Shown here: in pieces, positions 22,736 through 48,692 of the stretch | Layout: every line of letters starts with the position of its first letter | Numbering within the stretch: position 1 is the stretch's first letter | NCBI RefSeq assembly: GCF_030936135.1 | Contig: NC_082595.1 | Location: 16,567,930-16,631,929 of the forward strand | Length of the DNA: 64,000 nt | Direction of reading: 5' to 3' | Origin: Gavia stellata | Taxonomy: Eukaryota > Chordata > Aves > Gaviiformes > Gaviidae | Translations under genes and position numbers: made by a program | Notes under the pieces: model-generated | What the model saw: only the letters and a program-made list of their open reading frames with translations | What the model was told of the DNA's origin: nothing | Databases searched by the model: none

Positions 22736-25037
22736 CACTCGCCAGACTTTATGGAAGACATAGATCTGCTTGGAAAGCAAGTTCAACAGCTGCCTGACAC
22801 AGCTCCCAGTGGGCCGTTCAATCACTGACAGGGAACAAGCATCAATGGCGTTTGGTACTGTGGTACCCAAAACTGGCTAAGAGTGGAGGCCAGGTTGCAG
22901 GAGTACTCTGTAAACCGGGAGGAGCTCCAATCACCCCGCTCCCCACTGGCTGCGACCCCAAATCCCTCCTGGGGCCCAGGGCCCAGTTAATGGCCGTTTC
23001 CAAATCCCCAGGCAGCAGCCACAGGACAAGGACAGCCCCTTTGCCCTCCCAAAACAGTGTCCTGTCAGGGGAGAGTCTTCACGCCCTGATAAATGCCTGT
23101 AGGAGCAATGTCAGAGCCAGCTACAGGCTGGTGCGAAGGCCCACCATGGACCTGCGGGAGCGCAGTGCGGCCTGCACCTGGGGGACCCGGCCCACACGCC
23201 CGAGCCAGCTCCTGGCTGTCGGGTGGCCCTGGGCAAGTCCCTTTTCTCCTCCGTTTCCCTCCCCAGCCTTTGTTTCCGTGTCCGTAGCGTGTCGGCTCGG
23301 CAGGGCAGGGACCCTCCCGGCTGGGTGTTTGCGTGATGCAGCCCCGGCCAGGCTGGGCTGGGCTGGGCTGGCGGGACGGCACAGCCCTGCCCGCCCGGCC
23401 CTGCCGCCTGACCCGCCTCGGTGCCGGGGAGCCGGTCCTCTCGGTGGACATCGTCACAGGCTGCTTTCCAATTATAGCATTTCAGGGCTGCGACCGTGTT
23501 TAATTGTCTGAGTTTTATAAACACTAAACGGCCTTGGCTGACGCCTGAGTTAATGATCCCCTGCAGAAGCGACTTTGGCCGGCCGGCTCCCAGCCCGGCC
23601 CTCGCCACACCCGCCAGAAAGGGTCAATTAAAAAAAGACGGGAGAGCATAAAAACGCAGAAACGCGACTTAAAAGATGATGCTGCATCTGCGGAAATGAC
23701 ACATAACTCCCTCCTGTCTGCGAACTGGGCTTTCCTGAAGGCACCAAATGGTGGTGGCTCTGCTCCTCAAACCCACCTGCCTGCAGTGGGCAGCACGAGC
23801 TGCCCGCACCTCAGCACCCCTTCCCACCACCCCAGTGACTGCCCGGACCAGGGTCCGACGATGGCAGGAGACCTGTAGCAGGACAAGCAGTTCGATTCAC
23901 CTACCATGACAAACCTATGTTTCTTTCCTTCAGGTTTTTCCCCCTGTTAGTATCAACAAAGAAAAAAACCCAACACAACCCACCTCAAATATGCAAACAA
24001 AATGAAAAACCCCGCAAGAGTAACTAGCCAAGGCTTTTATGCTAGTGCAAGAGTCGCTGACAGCATCAAAACAAAGGAAAAATCTCTAGGTCAAATTTGC
24101 AACTGATGCTTCAGCGAAGAGCACCGACTTTCATACAGTACGTATAGACGTACATACGCTCCCCTCAGCCCCCTCCGCTAATGCATCGCAGCTCAGTGGC
24201 ACGAATGACACTGGAAGGGGAGCAGATGACACTCTGGTATAATTTGTACCTATGCACCACTATAGCTCGGCATTTCTATTTCCAAAAAAAAAAAAAAACA
24301 AAAACAGGCAAGCACACAGCTGCAAGGCGGCCTGGGTAATTGTGCAATGCTGGGAACTCTTAGGTAGTTAATAATTATACTCAACCTTCGGTCTAGTTCC
24401 TAACAACACCCCTAGGCGTGTCGCTCTTACAGAATAAGGGCACACGCCCTGCTGTGTCTCCTTGCTTAACAGGAACACAAAGTACAGTAGTAGGAGGTGT
24501 TTCCTTGAACTCTGAACAATTGGACATTTAAGGATTAATTACTGTTAAGGAGCTTTGGACTGGCAAACACACTAACTCAGCTCTTGGCTGCGTCTCCCAG
24601 CCAAGTTCTCTCAGTCATCCTAATTAGACATTCTGATACCATCTTTAATTATATGAGCTCACATACTACATTTTTTTCTTCTTTTTTTTTTTTTCTTCTT
24701 ACACTGAACCCGTGTCTTGTGCAGCACGCCGAGTGGGCAGAGCACGAAGGGCTGAACCGGCAGCGAGGAAGGCACCCGGCTGGGTGTCGCTCACCCTCAA
24801 CTCGCTTGGTGCAGCAGCAAGACCATGCACTGTTGGGACCCGAGGCAGTTGGGACCCGAGCTCCCCGTACTGCTGAAAACACCCTGGGTCTTTCACAAGA
24901 GGGAGGAAAAAGTTGAGCCTGCCACAGCTACCTTGCTGCTGTGGGCAAGACAGGACGTATACCGTATTTGTCAGTATTGACTGCAGCCCGGCTGGAAAAA
25001 TCCTGCGCCGAGCGGTATCCCGCGCCAGCCGCAGCGA

Positions 25038-25071
25038 GTGCGTGTGTGTGCACATGTATATACACACACGC
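25038..25071. repeat. Alternating purine-pyrimidine tract (GT/CA, AT)
   Basis: Thirty-four bases alternate purine and pyrimidine without a break, going from GT-rich through ATGTATAT to CA-rich. It is partly self-complementary and Z-DNA-prone. Confidence 0.7.
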
Positions 25072-28057
25072 TCTCCTGTACACACCTTGATCTTGTTGAA
25101 ACAACAGGAGGAGCATAGTGCGTGTTATTAATGTTTTTCACCTTTGTAAACACTGTATCGCTGGGGCGACGCTCCTGCGTCCGGACTTGCAGCACCCAGC
25201 GGTGCTGCGGGCCTGGCGCCCTCCCATCCCCCTTGCCCCAGCGCCTGCCAAAAGCTGCTGAAGCTGCTTCGCATTCAAGCTGGTCCTGTTGGTCTGCAAC
25301 ATCCTTCCTAGGAAGGGACCTGGCTACGTCTGAGAGTCACTAACCCAGCGTCGCCTTGGCTTCTGTGTGTCGACGTTTGCTGCCCAACCTCCTGCAGCCC
25401 CCCTTCCCCCAGATGTAAGGAGGGAAGTTTTGGGTGGCGTGCTTTCAACTGAAACGCTGCGCTGCTGAGCTGGAAACTCAGTATACCCTGAGGTCAGCCG
25501 AGGTTCACTAGGCTGAGGAACTCCTTAAATGGTATAGTCTGAAAAGCCAGCTTCCTTCGTCTTTGCGAGCAGCACAGGGATGGATGGGCGAGTTCTCAGT
25601 GGGACCCTTTTCTAAATGCTGGACCCCCAACCTTGGGTGAACATGGGGGCAAAGAGGCACCCGCAGCCTCCCTGCTTTCCCCAGCGCCAGCCTGCTCCCT
25701 GGAAATGGTTCCAAGATCCACCCCTGCCTCTACCTGCCAGCAGAACTGGTTGGCCTCAGCAGGGAGGGAGCATGGCACCCTCGCTCGCATCCTGGGGCTG
25801 GTGAGCCTGGCATGTGCCCCAGCAGGGTCTCTGCCCATCCTCCTCTAGGGTCTGGGCTAGCCTGAGGGCATAAATGCCGCTGAGTGCTCACCACCTCTTC
25901 CAAAACCGGGGAGGAGAAAAGGACGACCTGACTGTCCCAGGCAGGCAGCAGTACCCCACACAGGGAGGAGCCCTCTCCTTCCAGCTCCTTGGCGTTCCTC
26001 GCTGATTCAGAGTCAACAAAATGGGGCCGAGATGGCGCCATTGGTCCTGTTGGGCAGGCGGAGCCTCTGTACAGTAGGGATAAGTAATGGCCTTCTTTCC
26101 TGTGGCACCGGGTCACAGGATTCAACCCTTTGTACAGCCCCATGGTGGAAACAGTCTTGCTCCCTCCCCGCCACCAGAAACGTGCCTGTGGAGCAGCCAC
26201 TGGTCCCGTGGAACGGAGCAATGGCAGCAGCTGCACAGGGAAATTAAGAGTTGGAGCCAAGTGAGAAAAGAAAAACAAAATAGGGACCAGGCAGCCACCA
26301 CAGGCAGAGAACAGAGCTACCCTGCCAAGGTGGCTGACCATACTCTTAAGAGCTATTCCCTGGGAGGGTCCTTCCTTCCAGCCCCCTAGGACAGGCATGC
26401 CCATGCAATCAAGGACCTCCTACATTCAAGGTGCCTCTTGGGGGGCTGTGGGTTGCCAAGACCTTCACTGTACAGCTCCTTTTGCTCTGTGCCACCACAG
26501 CATAACCTTGCTCCTTGCAGCTGCCTGGGGTGACTGTGGCTCCAGCAAACCCCACCTTCACGAGGGCGACAGGAGCAGGGGGGAGGAAGAGCATCACTCC
26601 GGATGAACACCCATCCCTGCTGCAGGTGCCATCAGAAGAGCATGCACAAGGTTAAGGGGAGCACCTGAAACCGATGTTTTGAAGGTGTCACTCTCCTTTC
26701 CTATTCCCTCCCTTTCACCACAGACAGCGCCACAGGCAGATCTTCATTTCCTCAGCTGCCAGAAGTGGAGACGGTAATTAGATGCCAGTATGGCCTCAGA
26801 ACATTGCTCAGAGTAGAGATTTAATCACAGTCCTTGCGGCTCATAAACACAATGTTCAATTGGAGGCTACAAAAGGCAGCTAACGTCTCCCATCACCCCC
26901 CCTTGACCTGCAGCAGCCAGGGAGGATCAGAGGGTTGCAGCCCTCTAAGTCAGCATCAGCCTAGAATGAAGGCTACAGCGGCCGACTCCTGCTGCATGAG
27001 GCTCTGGTGCTGCTCACTGCCGGTGCTGACGCCCTGCACTAAGCCCTGGCTTTGAGGGGTCGGAGCAGGGCTGTGCCTGGCTAGACTATAGGTCGATCTT
27101 AGATGTGGAGGGATCATGAGCTCACCTTTCCCCCTAGATTACTGGAGACATTCATGGGCCTCTGGCATGTAACTTTTCTTTTAAGTTCACAGGCTGATGT
27201 CTGCTGCTCTACCCTCATGAACATGAGATAATCAGTTTCAAAACTAAGTAAGTTAAGTGCATTTCAGAGTAGTAATATGATGTAAGCAACTGAAATAGGA
27301 ATTAGGTGAATTAGAGCACCCAGGGCTTGAATAACTCAAGCTATCCAAAGGAAAAGAACTGACCTATTTCTTCCCTTTGCCCAAAACCAGCATCATCTCC
27401 TGCTGTGGCTGCTCACATCAGTAATGACCAGCATGAGTGTGTGTCATCATTGGGAGCCACTGATGAATTTGCCTGAGTCTGAGAGCCCAATTAGGGTTAC
27501 ACAAAGGGGGAGGGGGGCCAGGGGGAGCGTCTGTGCTCAGCTGATGGATTGTGCCTGACCCATGAGCTCTCCTAGGATCACCAACTGTAGATCCATATTT
27601 ACCTTTCCAGGGAACTTGAAAAACAACTTCTGCCTGAGAGAGGAAAAATGGTAGGAGAGTCTGCAAAAGGCAAGTAGGCAACAGTTCTTGGCACTGCCTG
27701 TGAACTTGTGGACTTGTACAGTCATTTGTGGGATGCAGGCTCTAGATTACGGCCATGTAAGGCCTGTCTCCCTCTCTTCCCCTATGCTAGTCTGTGGAAT
27801 GGAGCATGCAAAATAAAAAGGGAAATCTGAGACTCACACTGTGGCAGGCTGAACAGTTTACATTCTTGTCTGCCATGATATCCTCCTCCCAGCTTAGTCC
27901 TTATCTGTTTGACCTCGCATAGCCAGCATCAAAAAAGCTGGTATTTAGTACAGAGGAATTCTGGAGTTCAAATGAGATAGCACTGCAAGGGGGAAAGAAA
28001 TATGCGTGCAGTATATATACTCCTTCTGGACTATATGGAATCAAAACCAGAAATGCA

Positions 28058-28465
28058 GAATGGGTTGAGGTTGGCAGGCACCACTGGAAAGTGTCTAATC
28101 CACCCCTCTGCTCAAGCAGAGTCAGTTAGAGGAGATTGCTCAGAGCCATATCCAGTCAGGTTTTGAATGTCTACAAGGACGGAGAATCCACAAACCACCC
28201 TGGGCAACCTATGCCAGTGTTTGACCACCTTCACAGTAAAAAAGGTATTTTCATGTCCTCTATTGCAAACTGTGACCATTGCCTCTTGTCCTGTCACTTG
28301 GTACTACTGGGAGGAGTCTGATCGCATCTCCTTTGCCCCCTACCCCCATCAGGTATTTACACACTTTGGTAAGATCCTCCCTGAGCCTTCTTTTCTCAAA
28401 GCCAAACAGTCCCAGCTCTCTCGGCCTCTCTTCCCAGCCTTGCCCTGTTTTCATCAAGGAAATTC
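28058..28465 (-). mobile_element. CR1 LINE fragment (antisense)
   Basis: Antisense CR1: 'ggttgaggttggcaggcacc', 'gggcaacctatgccagtg', 'ttgcctcttgtcctgtcact' and 'agtcccagctctctcggcct' occur in the expected order. On the minus strand it starts at about 28465 with the ELGLFGFEKRRLREDL coding remnant. The 3' octamer tail is missing or decayed. Confidence 0.92.
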
Positions 28466-31400
28466 TTTCTGAGGTGTCTTGGATCACACTACACTGGAAC
28501 ATGCATGAAGAACCTTCTTTTAAACCTCAGCCTTATGAGAGTGTGCCAGCAACTTCCACACAGGTTGATAATCCATCTGTATTGCTCCTTGTGCTACAGT
28601 GGCCAAGCACTGCTGAACAGGGGCCTCACTTGTTACACGCGAGACAGAGCAGAAAACACTGGACTTTTCCAACTGATTTTGAGAGCTTGTTATGACAACA
28701 TGAAACTTCAGGGGGATCAGGTCATAGACATCAGTAGGAGTAAGACCTTAAGGTGGTGGTGTTTTTTTTTTTTTTTTAAATGCATCATTTGTTCCACTTC
28801 GGGGTATCTGATGCAATAACCATGTCACTGTTTTCCTCTGTCACATCCTTCCCACATGACAGTGGAAACATCACTTCAAACCAACATTCTGGATGCTCTC
28901 CTTTCCCCCACACTCCCACTCCAGCTCTGCCTGCCATTAAGCTTTCTCCAGGCTTAGCACATGCTTATTCTTTCCATTGGTTGCAGAATTTCTACAGTAC
29001 TCCTGTAGCTGCTCCTGCAGATTCTAGACCAAATTAAAAAAGGAAAAAAAAAAAACAGCAAAAGCCTTCATCTGACAACTTGCCATCTCTGGCATAATAT
29101 ATTCCGACCATTCCTCTGGGATTGTGCTTGCCACAAAAGCTCTGCCCCAGGTAGGGTCTCCTCTCCACTGAATTTGTAAGAAGACCAGGCTACCTGCTGC
29201 CTAGACCTGCTACATGCTTCCTAGAGACATGAGCCCATTCTTGGTACTTCAGTAAGAAATGTGACCATGAGGAAAGTCCAGAAATGAGTATCACATCATG
29301 GGGAGGGGACAAGCAAAAGAGGACCGGGAGCCCCTCTGAATTCTTGTACACAATAAAGACATCATTGGGATGTATACTGATCCTGATGGACAAGTTGTTG
29401 GTGCAGATGCTGCTCGCATCCTTTCTTTGCAAAAGCAACAGGCGATCCCTCTTCAAGCATGACTCTCCTTGGGAACAAACACCCTTCCCATGGTAACACA
29501 CAGATCCCTCACTTGCATGACAAGGTCTGGGCATCGAAGGGTGGAGGGAGGGTGAGCCTGTTTCAGAAGGAGGGGAAATTCCCTACGTGAAGTGGAGATC
29601 TAAACCAAGATGAGGATGTCGGGAAAAACACAATTTCCATGTCAATGTGGTAGAATTTGGCCTCCCACAGCTAAAAGACTGGTGGAAAACAGTTTGCTCT
29701 GCTGTGTAATTTCATCCTTCAAAACCAAATTATAGTAACTGGTGAGGACATTCCAGCATCTGCGAGCTAATGATGATAAAAAGGCAGTCGCAAGCAGCCA
29801 GTGCTGGGAGGAAATCAGGTGGGAGGCCTAGCCTCACAACCAGCATTTGCAGACAAGCAACATTAAGCCCTTTCGAAGGGTGCTGTCAGCAAACAGGAGT
29901 TTAGGGAGCACTTCAGGTTGGAAGGAGGCAAGCAAGAACGTATCCTCCTGCTAGCCTTATTTTGGGAGGGGGCGGAGGGGGGATACGCTGCCAAAGGAGC
30001 CGGTTTGACAAAAATCGAGGCTGGATGCCTCTGTGTACCAGCGTAATGGGAAAGCCCTTCGCGAGGCAGGAAATCCTGGAGGCGCTCCCCTTAGAGAAAG
30101 CCTGTATGCAGTAGGAGATCAAACGGGGACTCCCCCCTGCCCGAGGCCCGGTGGAGATAGATATTAAGAGATGATGCTCTTGGATCCTTCTGGCATATTT
30201 GCTTATGATTGCCATGCCCCCCAGAAGAACTACTTTTTCCTTTAGCCCCACCAGGACGAGTACATTTGGAAAAAGCCTCCCAAAGGCTCTTGCTCACTCC
30301 CTGAGCCATCCTTGACCCTGTGGGGCACCCTAAGGCTGGCTCTGGCTCTACAGCCCCAACCATCCTATGTCAATTTAGTGTCAGCTTTCTTACAATATGG
30401 ATTCCTGACTGCTGAGCTCACTTCATACAGGCATATGCATATAGTCCCCATTCTGCTGACTGATACCTTCAGCATTCCGCATGACTTCACAAATATTTCC
30501 ATCCACCAGCCACATAACTTACTCTGACATCTCTCATCTCCTTCCCCATGGCACTTTGAGAACGCAGGGGTTAAAAAAAAAAAAAGAGGGGAAAAAAAAA
30601 AAGAGAGGGACAGGGACCAGAAGGAAGCCAAAGCAGACATAACTCCTAAAGAAATCCATGAGTAAGGAGCAGCTTGGCCTGGCACCAGCTTGGCTAGCCA
30701 TGACTCACCTAACATCTCCCAACACCGTTTCTTTTTTAACTTGAGTATGACATCCTCCACTCCTAACCTGGTGTATCTGGGTTCCTTCCACTCCAGAGAC
30801 TGCAGCTTTTCCCAGGTGAGCAAGGGAATCCCATCTTAACCTCCTCCTTACTGCCAGTGAAGCAACCATGCTCTACGCCCCACGTTTTCACAGCAGAAGT
30901 TTTGAGTCCTTCTGGCTGAGGAGGTGGATTAAAAAAAAAAAAAAAAGTAAAGTCACCTCAGCATGCATTTTCTAGCCCTATCCCTTTCTTTTTTGAAGCC
31001 AAGATGAAAGGATTAATGCATTATTTGCCTTTTAGCCCAGGTGGTTTGCTCTGCTAGCCTCTGCCCCATTTACCATTGTTGCAGCTAACAGCTGTCTGGA
31101 TTGCAGCTGCTCTAATGAAAGAAGCCCTGAAATGTGCTACAACCAGGCACCTGGCAATGCTGTACCCATTTGTTCATACTGAAGGAACATGCGAGTTTTT
31201 AATTGTTCATGGCAAAGGGAGCTTTTTAATGACTTCAATTAACAGAGAGAGAAGAACTCCAGTTAGCTCTTGCTATACAAAAGAGTGTCCACAATGTCAT
31301 TAAAACAAGATTTACAAGTGTCATAACTCTCAGCAGCATAGTCAACAATACAGCCAATCATTACAACTGAGCACCAAAGGAGAAGGGGGGAACATCACAC

Positions 31401-32459
31401 CACCGAGGAATGGAAGGAAAAAAAAGGAGTATGGCAAGGGGAAAGGTGCAGAGGAAAAAAGAAAAGTCATTTTTTCTTTTCAGTCTAAATTGATTTTATT
31501 CTACAAAATGCTACTCAGTTAAAATTGTAAAAGCAAAACCATTTTAATATGTTCTTTCTTTCATAGCAGCAAGCTTTCTCTAACAAGCTTTTTGTTTTAG
31601 TGCAAATACTGTAGGCCTGTATTACAGTAAAATAACAAGAACAGAAAAGAGACAACACCAGAGAGAATGCCTCAGAGCTGAGATTCTCCAGGACTACAAG
31701 AACGATATCAAGATCACGAGCAAAGAAGGGTCCCAATTCAGCAGTCACCTTTAAGAACCTCCTTGGCAGAAACTATTTCACCGCAGACAAAAAAAACCAA
31801 AACAAAGCCATGATCTAAAACTTTTGAGGAAAAAAAGATAATGGTGCCCCCAAACCTTCAATAATCCTCATGGTCACCTAGTAATCACTGAGGCTTGATT
31901 CCACCTCTTGACACCCGCTTTGCAGCAGCGAAATGCTACCGATGCTTTCAGTTTGCCCCCAGGAGAGTGGAATCAGAATCAGGCCCTTTCTGTATCTGAG
32001 GATCTTAAGGTAGACTTTAGTGACACTAGTAACTTACCTCTCTAATAAAGATGCACTATCCCTTATTGATGTTACTTTGAACTACACAGTATATCAAGAT
32101 ATATACAACAGTTTATCCTCTCACTGAGCAAAAACAATTGGATACCTATTTTCTACACATTTTAATATGGTTTTAATATCAAGTAACCACAAACAAGAAA
32201 GTGGAATAACCCTTTAATCATACAGGATAGGAGGGGAACAATTAAGTAAAACAGATGGGATTTTATTATTATCTTGTATTCTGAGATTTGTCCTCAACTC
32301 CACCTACTGTTCACAGAGGAATGATAATGCATCTTTAGAAACATATCTCTTTTTACATTTTATACAGACAACAACAAAACCCAGAATCTTTTATTTAAAG
32401 AATAGAAAAAAAATTATTAGCCTAAAAAAGAAGAAGATTGCAGTATTTTTAATGCTTTC

Positions 32460-32465
32460 TTTATT
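32460..32465 (-). terminator. Candidate FOSL2 poly(A) signal AATAAA
   Basis: Canonical AATAAA on the minus strand, followed about 30 nt on by a TCTTCTTCTTTTTT-type downstream element. Chosen over the sites at 34003 and 31495 because of the AU-rich element just before it. Confidence 0.4.
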
Positions 32466-32502
32466 ATATCCAAGTCTTGAACAGAAAAAAAGATGTAAAC
32501 AT

Positions 32503-32516
32503 GATAAATAAATAAG
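32503..32516 (-). promoter_or_regulatory. AU-rich element (overlapping AUUUA)
   Basis: The sense strand reads CTTATTTATTTATC, two overlapping ATTTA pentamers within the UUAUUUAU/A nonamer consensus. In immediate-early Fos-family mRNAs such elements bring rapid decay. It sits about 40 nt before a poly(A) signal. Confidence 0.5.
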
Positions 32517-35500
32517 AAATAAAATGTAGATTGTTCCCCCCACCTCTTAAAATGTTTGACTTGGCCTTCCTAATGAAAATGAACTTGTAAGTGTCATAAT
32601 AATAAGATTTCTTACATTTCAGAAGTCTGTAATAGAATGAAAAAAAAAAACAACAAAAAGAAAAAAAAAGAAGAAGCAAACAACCAAACACCAGGAATGT
32701 GAGTTGGGAGGATGTTAAATTAATGGCGGGCAGATCTGCTGGAGCAGGCACAAGACGGCTGCCTGCCAATAAATAATAAGATACCAGGGAGGCGGGGGGG
32801 TGTCTTAGGTTTGTTTTCATTTTGTTTTTTCTTTTCATTTAGGATGAAGGCCAGGTGGATCCTACATACAGTAAGCAGCAAAATTAAAGGTTCAGATGAA
32901 CTAAATAGATCATTTAAATAATAATTACAAAAAACCAACAAGAGAGCTACTGTCCCCAGCATGTTGGTCCCAAATCCCATCACACCACAAGCAGTTTGAG
33001 ACTTACCCAGTCTCCACACCTATGAGAAAGGAATGGATGAAGTCAATGCCACAACCGGGAAGGTGGAAGGAGGAACGAGGGCAAAACTGGAATGGCAAAC
33101 ATCACCTGGAAGCTGAATGTCTCCTTCAATGCAGCTGCTACTGCTCCTCCCAGTTTGGCATTGATTAATTTAAGATGTTATTAGAGGCTTCGTTGGGCCA
33201 GTCACTAGGGGGTTGACCCCATACCAGCTGAAATTCCCTGGGCCTTTTTCTGTTGACTTCAACAACTCTTGGTCAGACACTAGTTATAACAGCTCCCACA
33301 TCCCCATTACATGCAGAACATGGAGACACCACATTTAGGAATCGCCAGGGAAAGTACTCATGGCAGATACCATTTTGGGGATGGGAAAGACAGTCAATTC
33401 CCAAAACACACACCAGTAAACCTGAAAAGAAGAATGCAGGGCCAGACCAAAACAGCAGCAGAGCTCAAGTTGTACCTGTCTGCCAGAAACTAAACAAAAG
33501 TAGGGCTGATCCACAAAATACAGAAGGCAGGAGACCAGCGATCCCAACACAGACATCCTCCGAGAGATCTGAGGAACAAAACAGGCAGGCACAAGGTATT
33601 GGGGGCTTTTTCCAGATAGTAGAAAATAATCCTCTTTTCTGGGCAGTTTCACATGGCTCCTGTCAGTATCACAGGACAGGAAAGGGGACTGTCCTGTCCT
33701 GTCTCTGAGAAAGTCAATGACAAGGCAGCAGGCAGTGGGCAAGGACCAGCTGCAGCTCCTTTTGGCAATGATTCAGTGAGCAAAAGCAAAGGTAGATTTT
33801 CGTTGTTCCGCTAGGAGTTAGGCTTACTCAGGTTTGAGGAGGCACCCGACTTCCTGAAACCCCGAGTAGGAATGCTCCTGATCTCCCGGGAGACAGCAAC
33901 CCTGCTCAGCTGGCCTCAAAAGTAGCTGCATCACTTTAGGATTCACCGCTTGTCAGTGTTGCATTCTGCCCAAAAATGGGTGGAAATGACATGCAGGGAC
34001 ATTTTATTGAACAGTTTTAGATTCCCAATCCAGATTGGCCCAAACAAGCATCTGGCAAAACGGAGACAGTTGGAGAAGCAGCAGTTCCACCTAAAGTGAT
34101 ATCATCTACGTAAAACCCTATGAACACAGGATCCTCTGTACTAACTATGGGAAGTTTAAGGTCTACTTTATTAAAAAGGAAGTTTTGTTGTTTTGATACC
34201 TCTAGCACCAGTATAATGATGGAAGTGTTTAAGCAATAAAGAAGAAGCCTGAATTGCAATCAGCTTTATGAAGCCAAAAGATCACTCATATATTTCTATT
34301 TCTGACAGGTTTGGTAAATACCTGGGTTTAAAAATAATAGTAATAATAAAAAAGCAAAGCCTACCTTTAGAGCCAAAGTAGTGTCCCTTTGAAATGATTC
34401 AAGGAATGGGCAGTGGCCAGGGTTTGAGGGAAGCCAGCCCTGCTGCGTAAAGGTCCGGTTCCACAAAATTGAACCCTATTAATTCCCAGGGGAGTTGGTA
34501 GGGACTGCAGCAGTTTAGCATCTCACAGGACTGGCCCTATAATCGCATATTGCATTTCTCCAGGTCCAGCCTGACCAAGAAATACCCTGGTTTCAGTTGA
34601 TTTAAAAAAAAAAAAAAAAGAACAAGAAAATCTCACACCAAAATAAATAGCTGCCACCACAGCTTCAACAGGCAGGACCAAAGAACTATCCCCTAAGCGG
34701 CTTAGCTAGCAAGGGGGGCAATCCTAGTGTGCACATGGTCATGGTTTGTCAGTGCCTTGACATCAACAGGAATTGAGCTTGGCTCCAAGCGGGAATAGGT
34801 TACACACATTACTGTTTTCAGTAGTGAACATCAGCGCTGGAGAGCTTGTGCCCTCTGTGAGCACTTAGTAGTAGCAGCCAAGCTCACAGGTTGGAGAAGA
34901 CAAGGACCCAGGGCTAGGGGAAGAGCCCTCTGATTTGTTTTTCATCTTCAGGCCAATCAACCCCAACAAACCCAGATTAATTACAATGCAAAAACAACAG
35001 AGGCCAAAGATGGAGGTGCAAATAATGGTAATTGATTTTCCTCCGCTGTCAATTTGTCATTCATAGCCAGAGGTTATCAGAAACTCTGTTCTAGTTCAAA
35101 CAGGTCATCACTTCAACCATGCCATTCCTGCCTGGTGAGGAGCACCCTGTGGTCTGTGCTGTGCTGGAGGCTGGACCACTGCCTTCCCCCCAACCTCAGA
35201 AACTGGGAATCTCTGAGCAAGCAACACCTGCTAGTATCAGCTGGTGGATGCATGCTGCTTTGTTTCCCAACAATTAAAAAGCCAGCAAGTTTCACCCTCT
35301 TACCTGCTGCCAGTCTCCATCCTAGATGTATAGGCATGTGGTGCCACCTCTTTTTTGGTAGCATGTTCTGCAAACATGGCCAAGGGGAGGATTTACTAAG
35401 AGGAAGAGATCAGCCTCTGAGTCAGGAGCCCTGATGGGGAGGAAGATGCAATACTCCCTAGACAGCGGGCAGCCCAGGAAAAGTAAACAACAAGCAGCAG

Positions 35501-36342
35501 ATTTGATATCCACCAGACTGGGGTAAAACCCTGCCAAAGACACTGATAAGTGCCAGCCCAGCAGCTTTTCTGATGCTACTTTGGCCCTGAGATGCTAACT
35601 TGTTTGCTGAGGAGCCCGAGGGGATAAATATATCTACATTTTAAAAAAGAAAGGCTTCCGCATGAGCCTCCTTCTGTCTCTGTGCCCCAGGCCAGAGTTA
35701 TGACCTCTGCCCTTGCTGCTGAGCCCTCAGGCTCCTCTTGGTCCCCCTTCCCCCAGACCTCCCAGACACCCCCCTCCCACCTGGGCAACCCTATGTGTTT
35801 GCCGCAGCCTGTCCCAAGAGGAAAGATCCTAACAAGCCTTTAGAGTTCAGAGCAACTGGATGAAATGTCATGGGATCGACAACACTGGAAATGATAAGCG
35901 CAGAGAAAGAGAGCAGGAAAGAGAGAAGTTGTAAGATCAACTAACCAGAATGATCTAAGCACAGAGCACAACCGATCAGATCAATTCACAAAGGAAAGGG
36001 ACGACTAGCAACTGTCTGCAGCTCGCCTGCAGTCCTGGCCAGGAGTGCTCCCCAAGTCCGCTATGGCCATGAAGAGGTTTCCATAGGCAGTCCCTACAGA
36101 GGGGACATCACCCTCTCCAAACAGTCCTGGCGTGTCAGTCCCACCCTTGCCGTTTCCTGCCTCCAGGGAGCTGGCGTTGGTCCTCACTCTCCTGCCTGGA
36201 GCTGCAGCACTTCCCCATCCTTTTTCTTGCTGCCCTTGTGCTTGAACAATCCTGTGCCTGTCTCTAATCCCATGGAAGGGGGCTCCCCCCATGGTGCTGG
36301 GGGGGATGTAACACACTGGCAAAATGGGGGGCTGCAGGGGGA

Positions 36343-48552
<12,210 letters not shown>

Positions 48553-48692
48553 GGTCCGAGGTCGGGCCCGGGGAGCCGCGTCCCCGCCTTCCCGCACCGA
48601 CACCCGCCGCTCCCTCGCCGTCTCCCCGCCCCCTTCTCCCTCCCGACCTCCTGGGCTCTTGCCTTTCGCCTCCCAACGCTCGCCGCGGAGAC

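Larger units (their letters stand above)
13551..32442. other. PLB1-FOSL2 intergenic region
   Basis: About 19 kb between the PLB1 start and the probable FOSL2 3' end. It contains CR1 copies near 17.7-18.0 kb and 28.1-28.5 kb, a MIR-like SINE near 22.6 kb, a short Z-DNA-type tract at 25.04 kb, and homopolymer runs (for example A-runs at 16.50, 24.29 and 30.57 kb). A GC-richer stretch at about 22.9-23.6 kb has some CpGs but is not a convincing island. Open frames here are of lengths expected by chance. No gene is supported. Confidence 0.6.
32443..36342 (-). other. FOSL2: Probable FOSL2 3' UTR
   Basis: The stretch follows the FOSL2 stop codon with no splice or gene signal, and Fra-2 mRNAs are known for long 3' UTRs. 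On the minus strand an AU-rich element, TTATTTATTTATC, lies at 32503-32516, and AATAAA follows at 32460-32465 with a T-rich downstream sequence. This makes an end near 32443 likely. Other AATAAA hexamers at 34003-34008 and 31495-31500 could give shorter or longer forms. A short inverted repeat lies at about 33674-33701. Confidence 0.45.

Noticed and set aside
22852..23511. 219-codon plus-strand open frame
   Set aside because: Pro/Ser/Arg-rich translation of GC-rich DNA with no motif or splice support, and its shadow frames are equally open.
26740..26830. Possible further MIR fragment ('tttcctcagctgcc...')
   Set aside because: Too short and too diverged to separate from chance.
30560..30610. 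A-rich tract with G interruptions, considered as a retroposed poly(A) tail
   Set aside because: No identifiable processed gene or target-site duplication beside it; treated as simple sequence.
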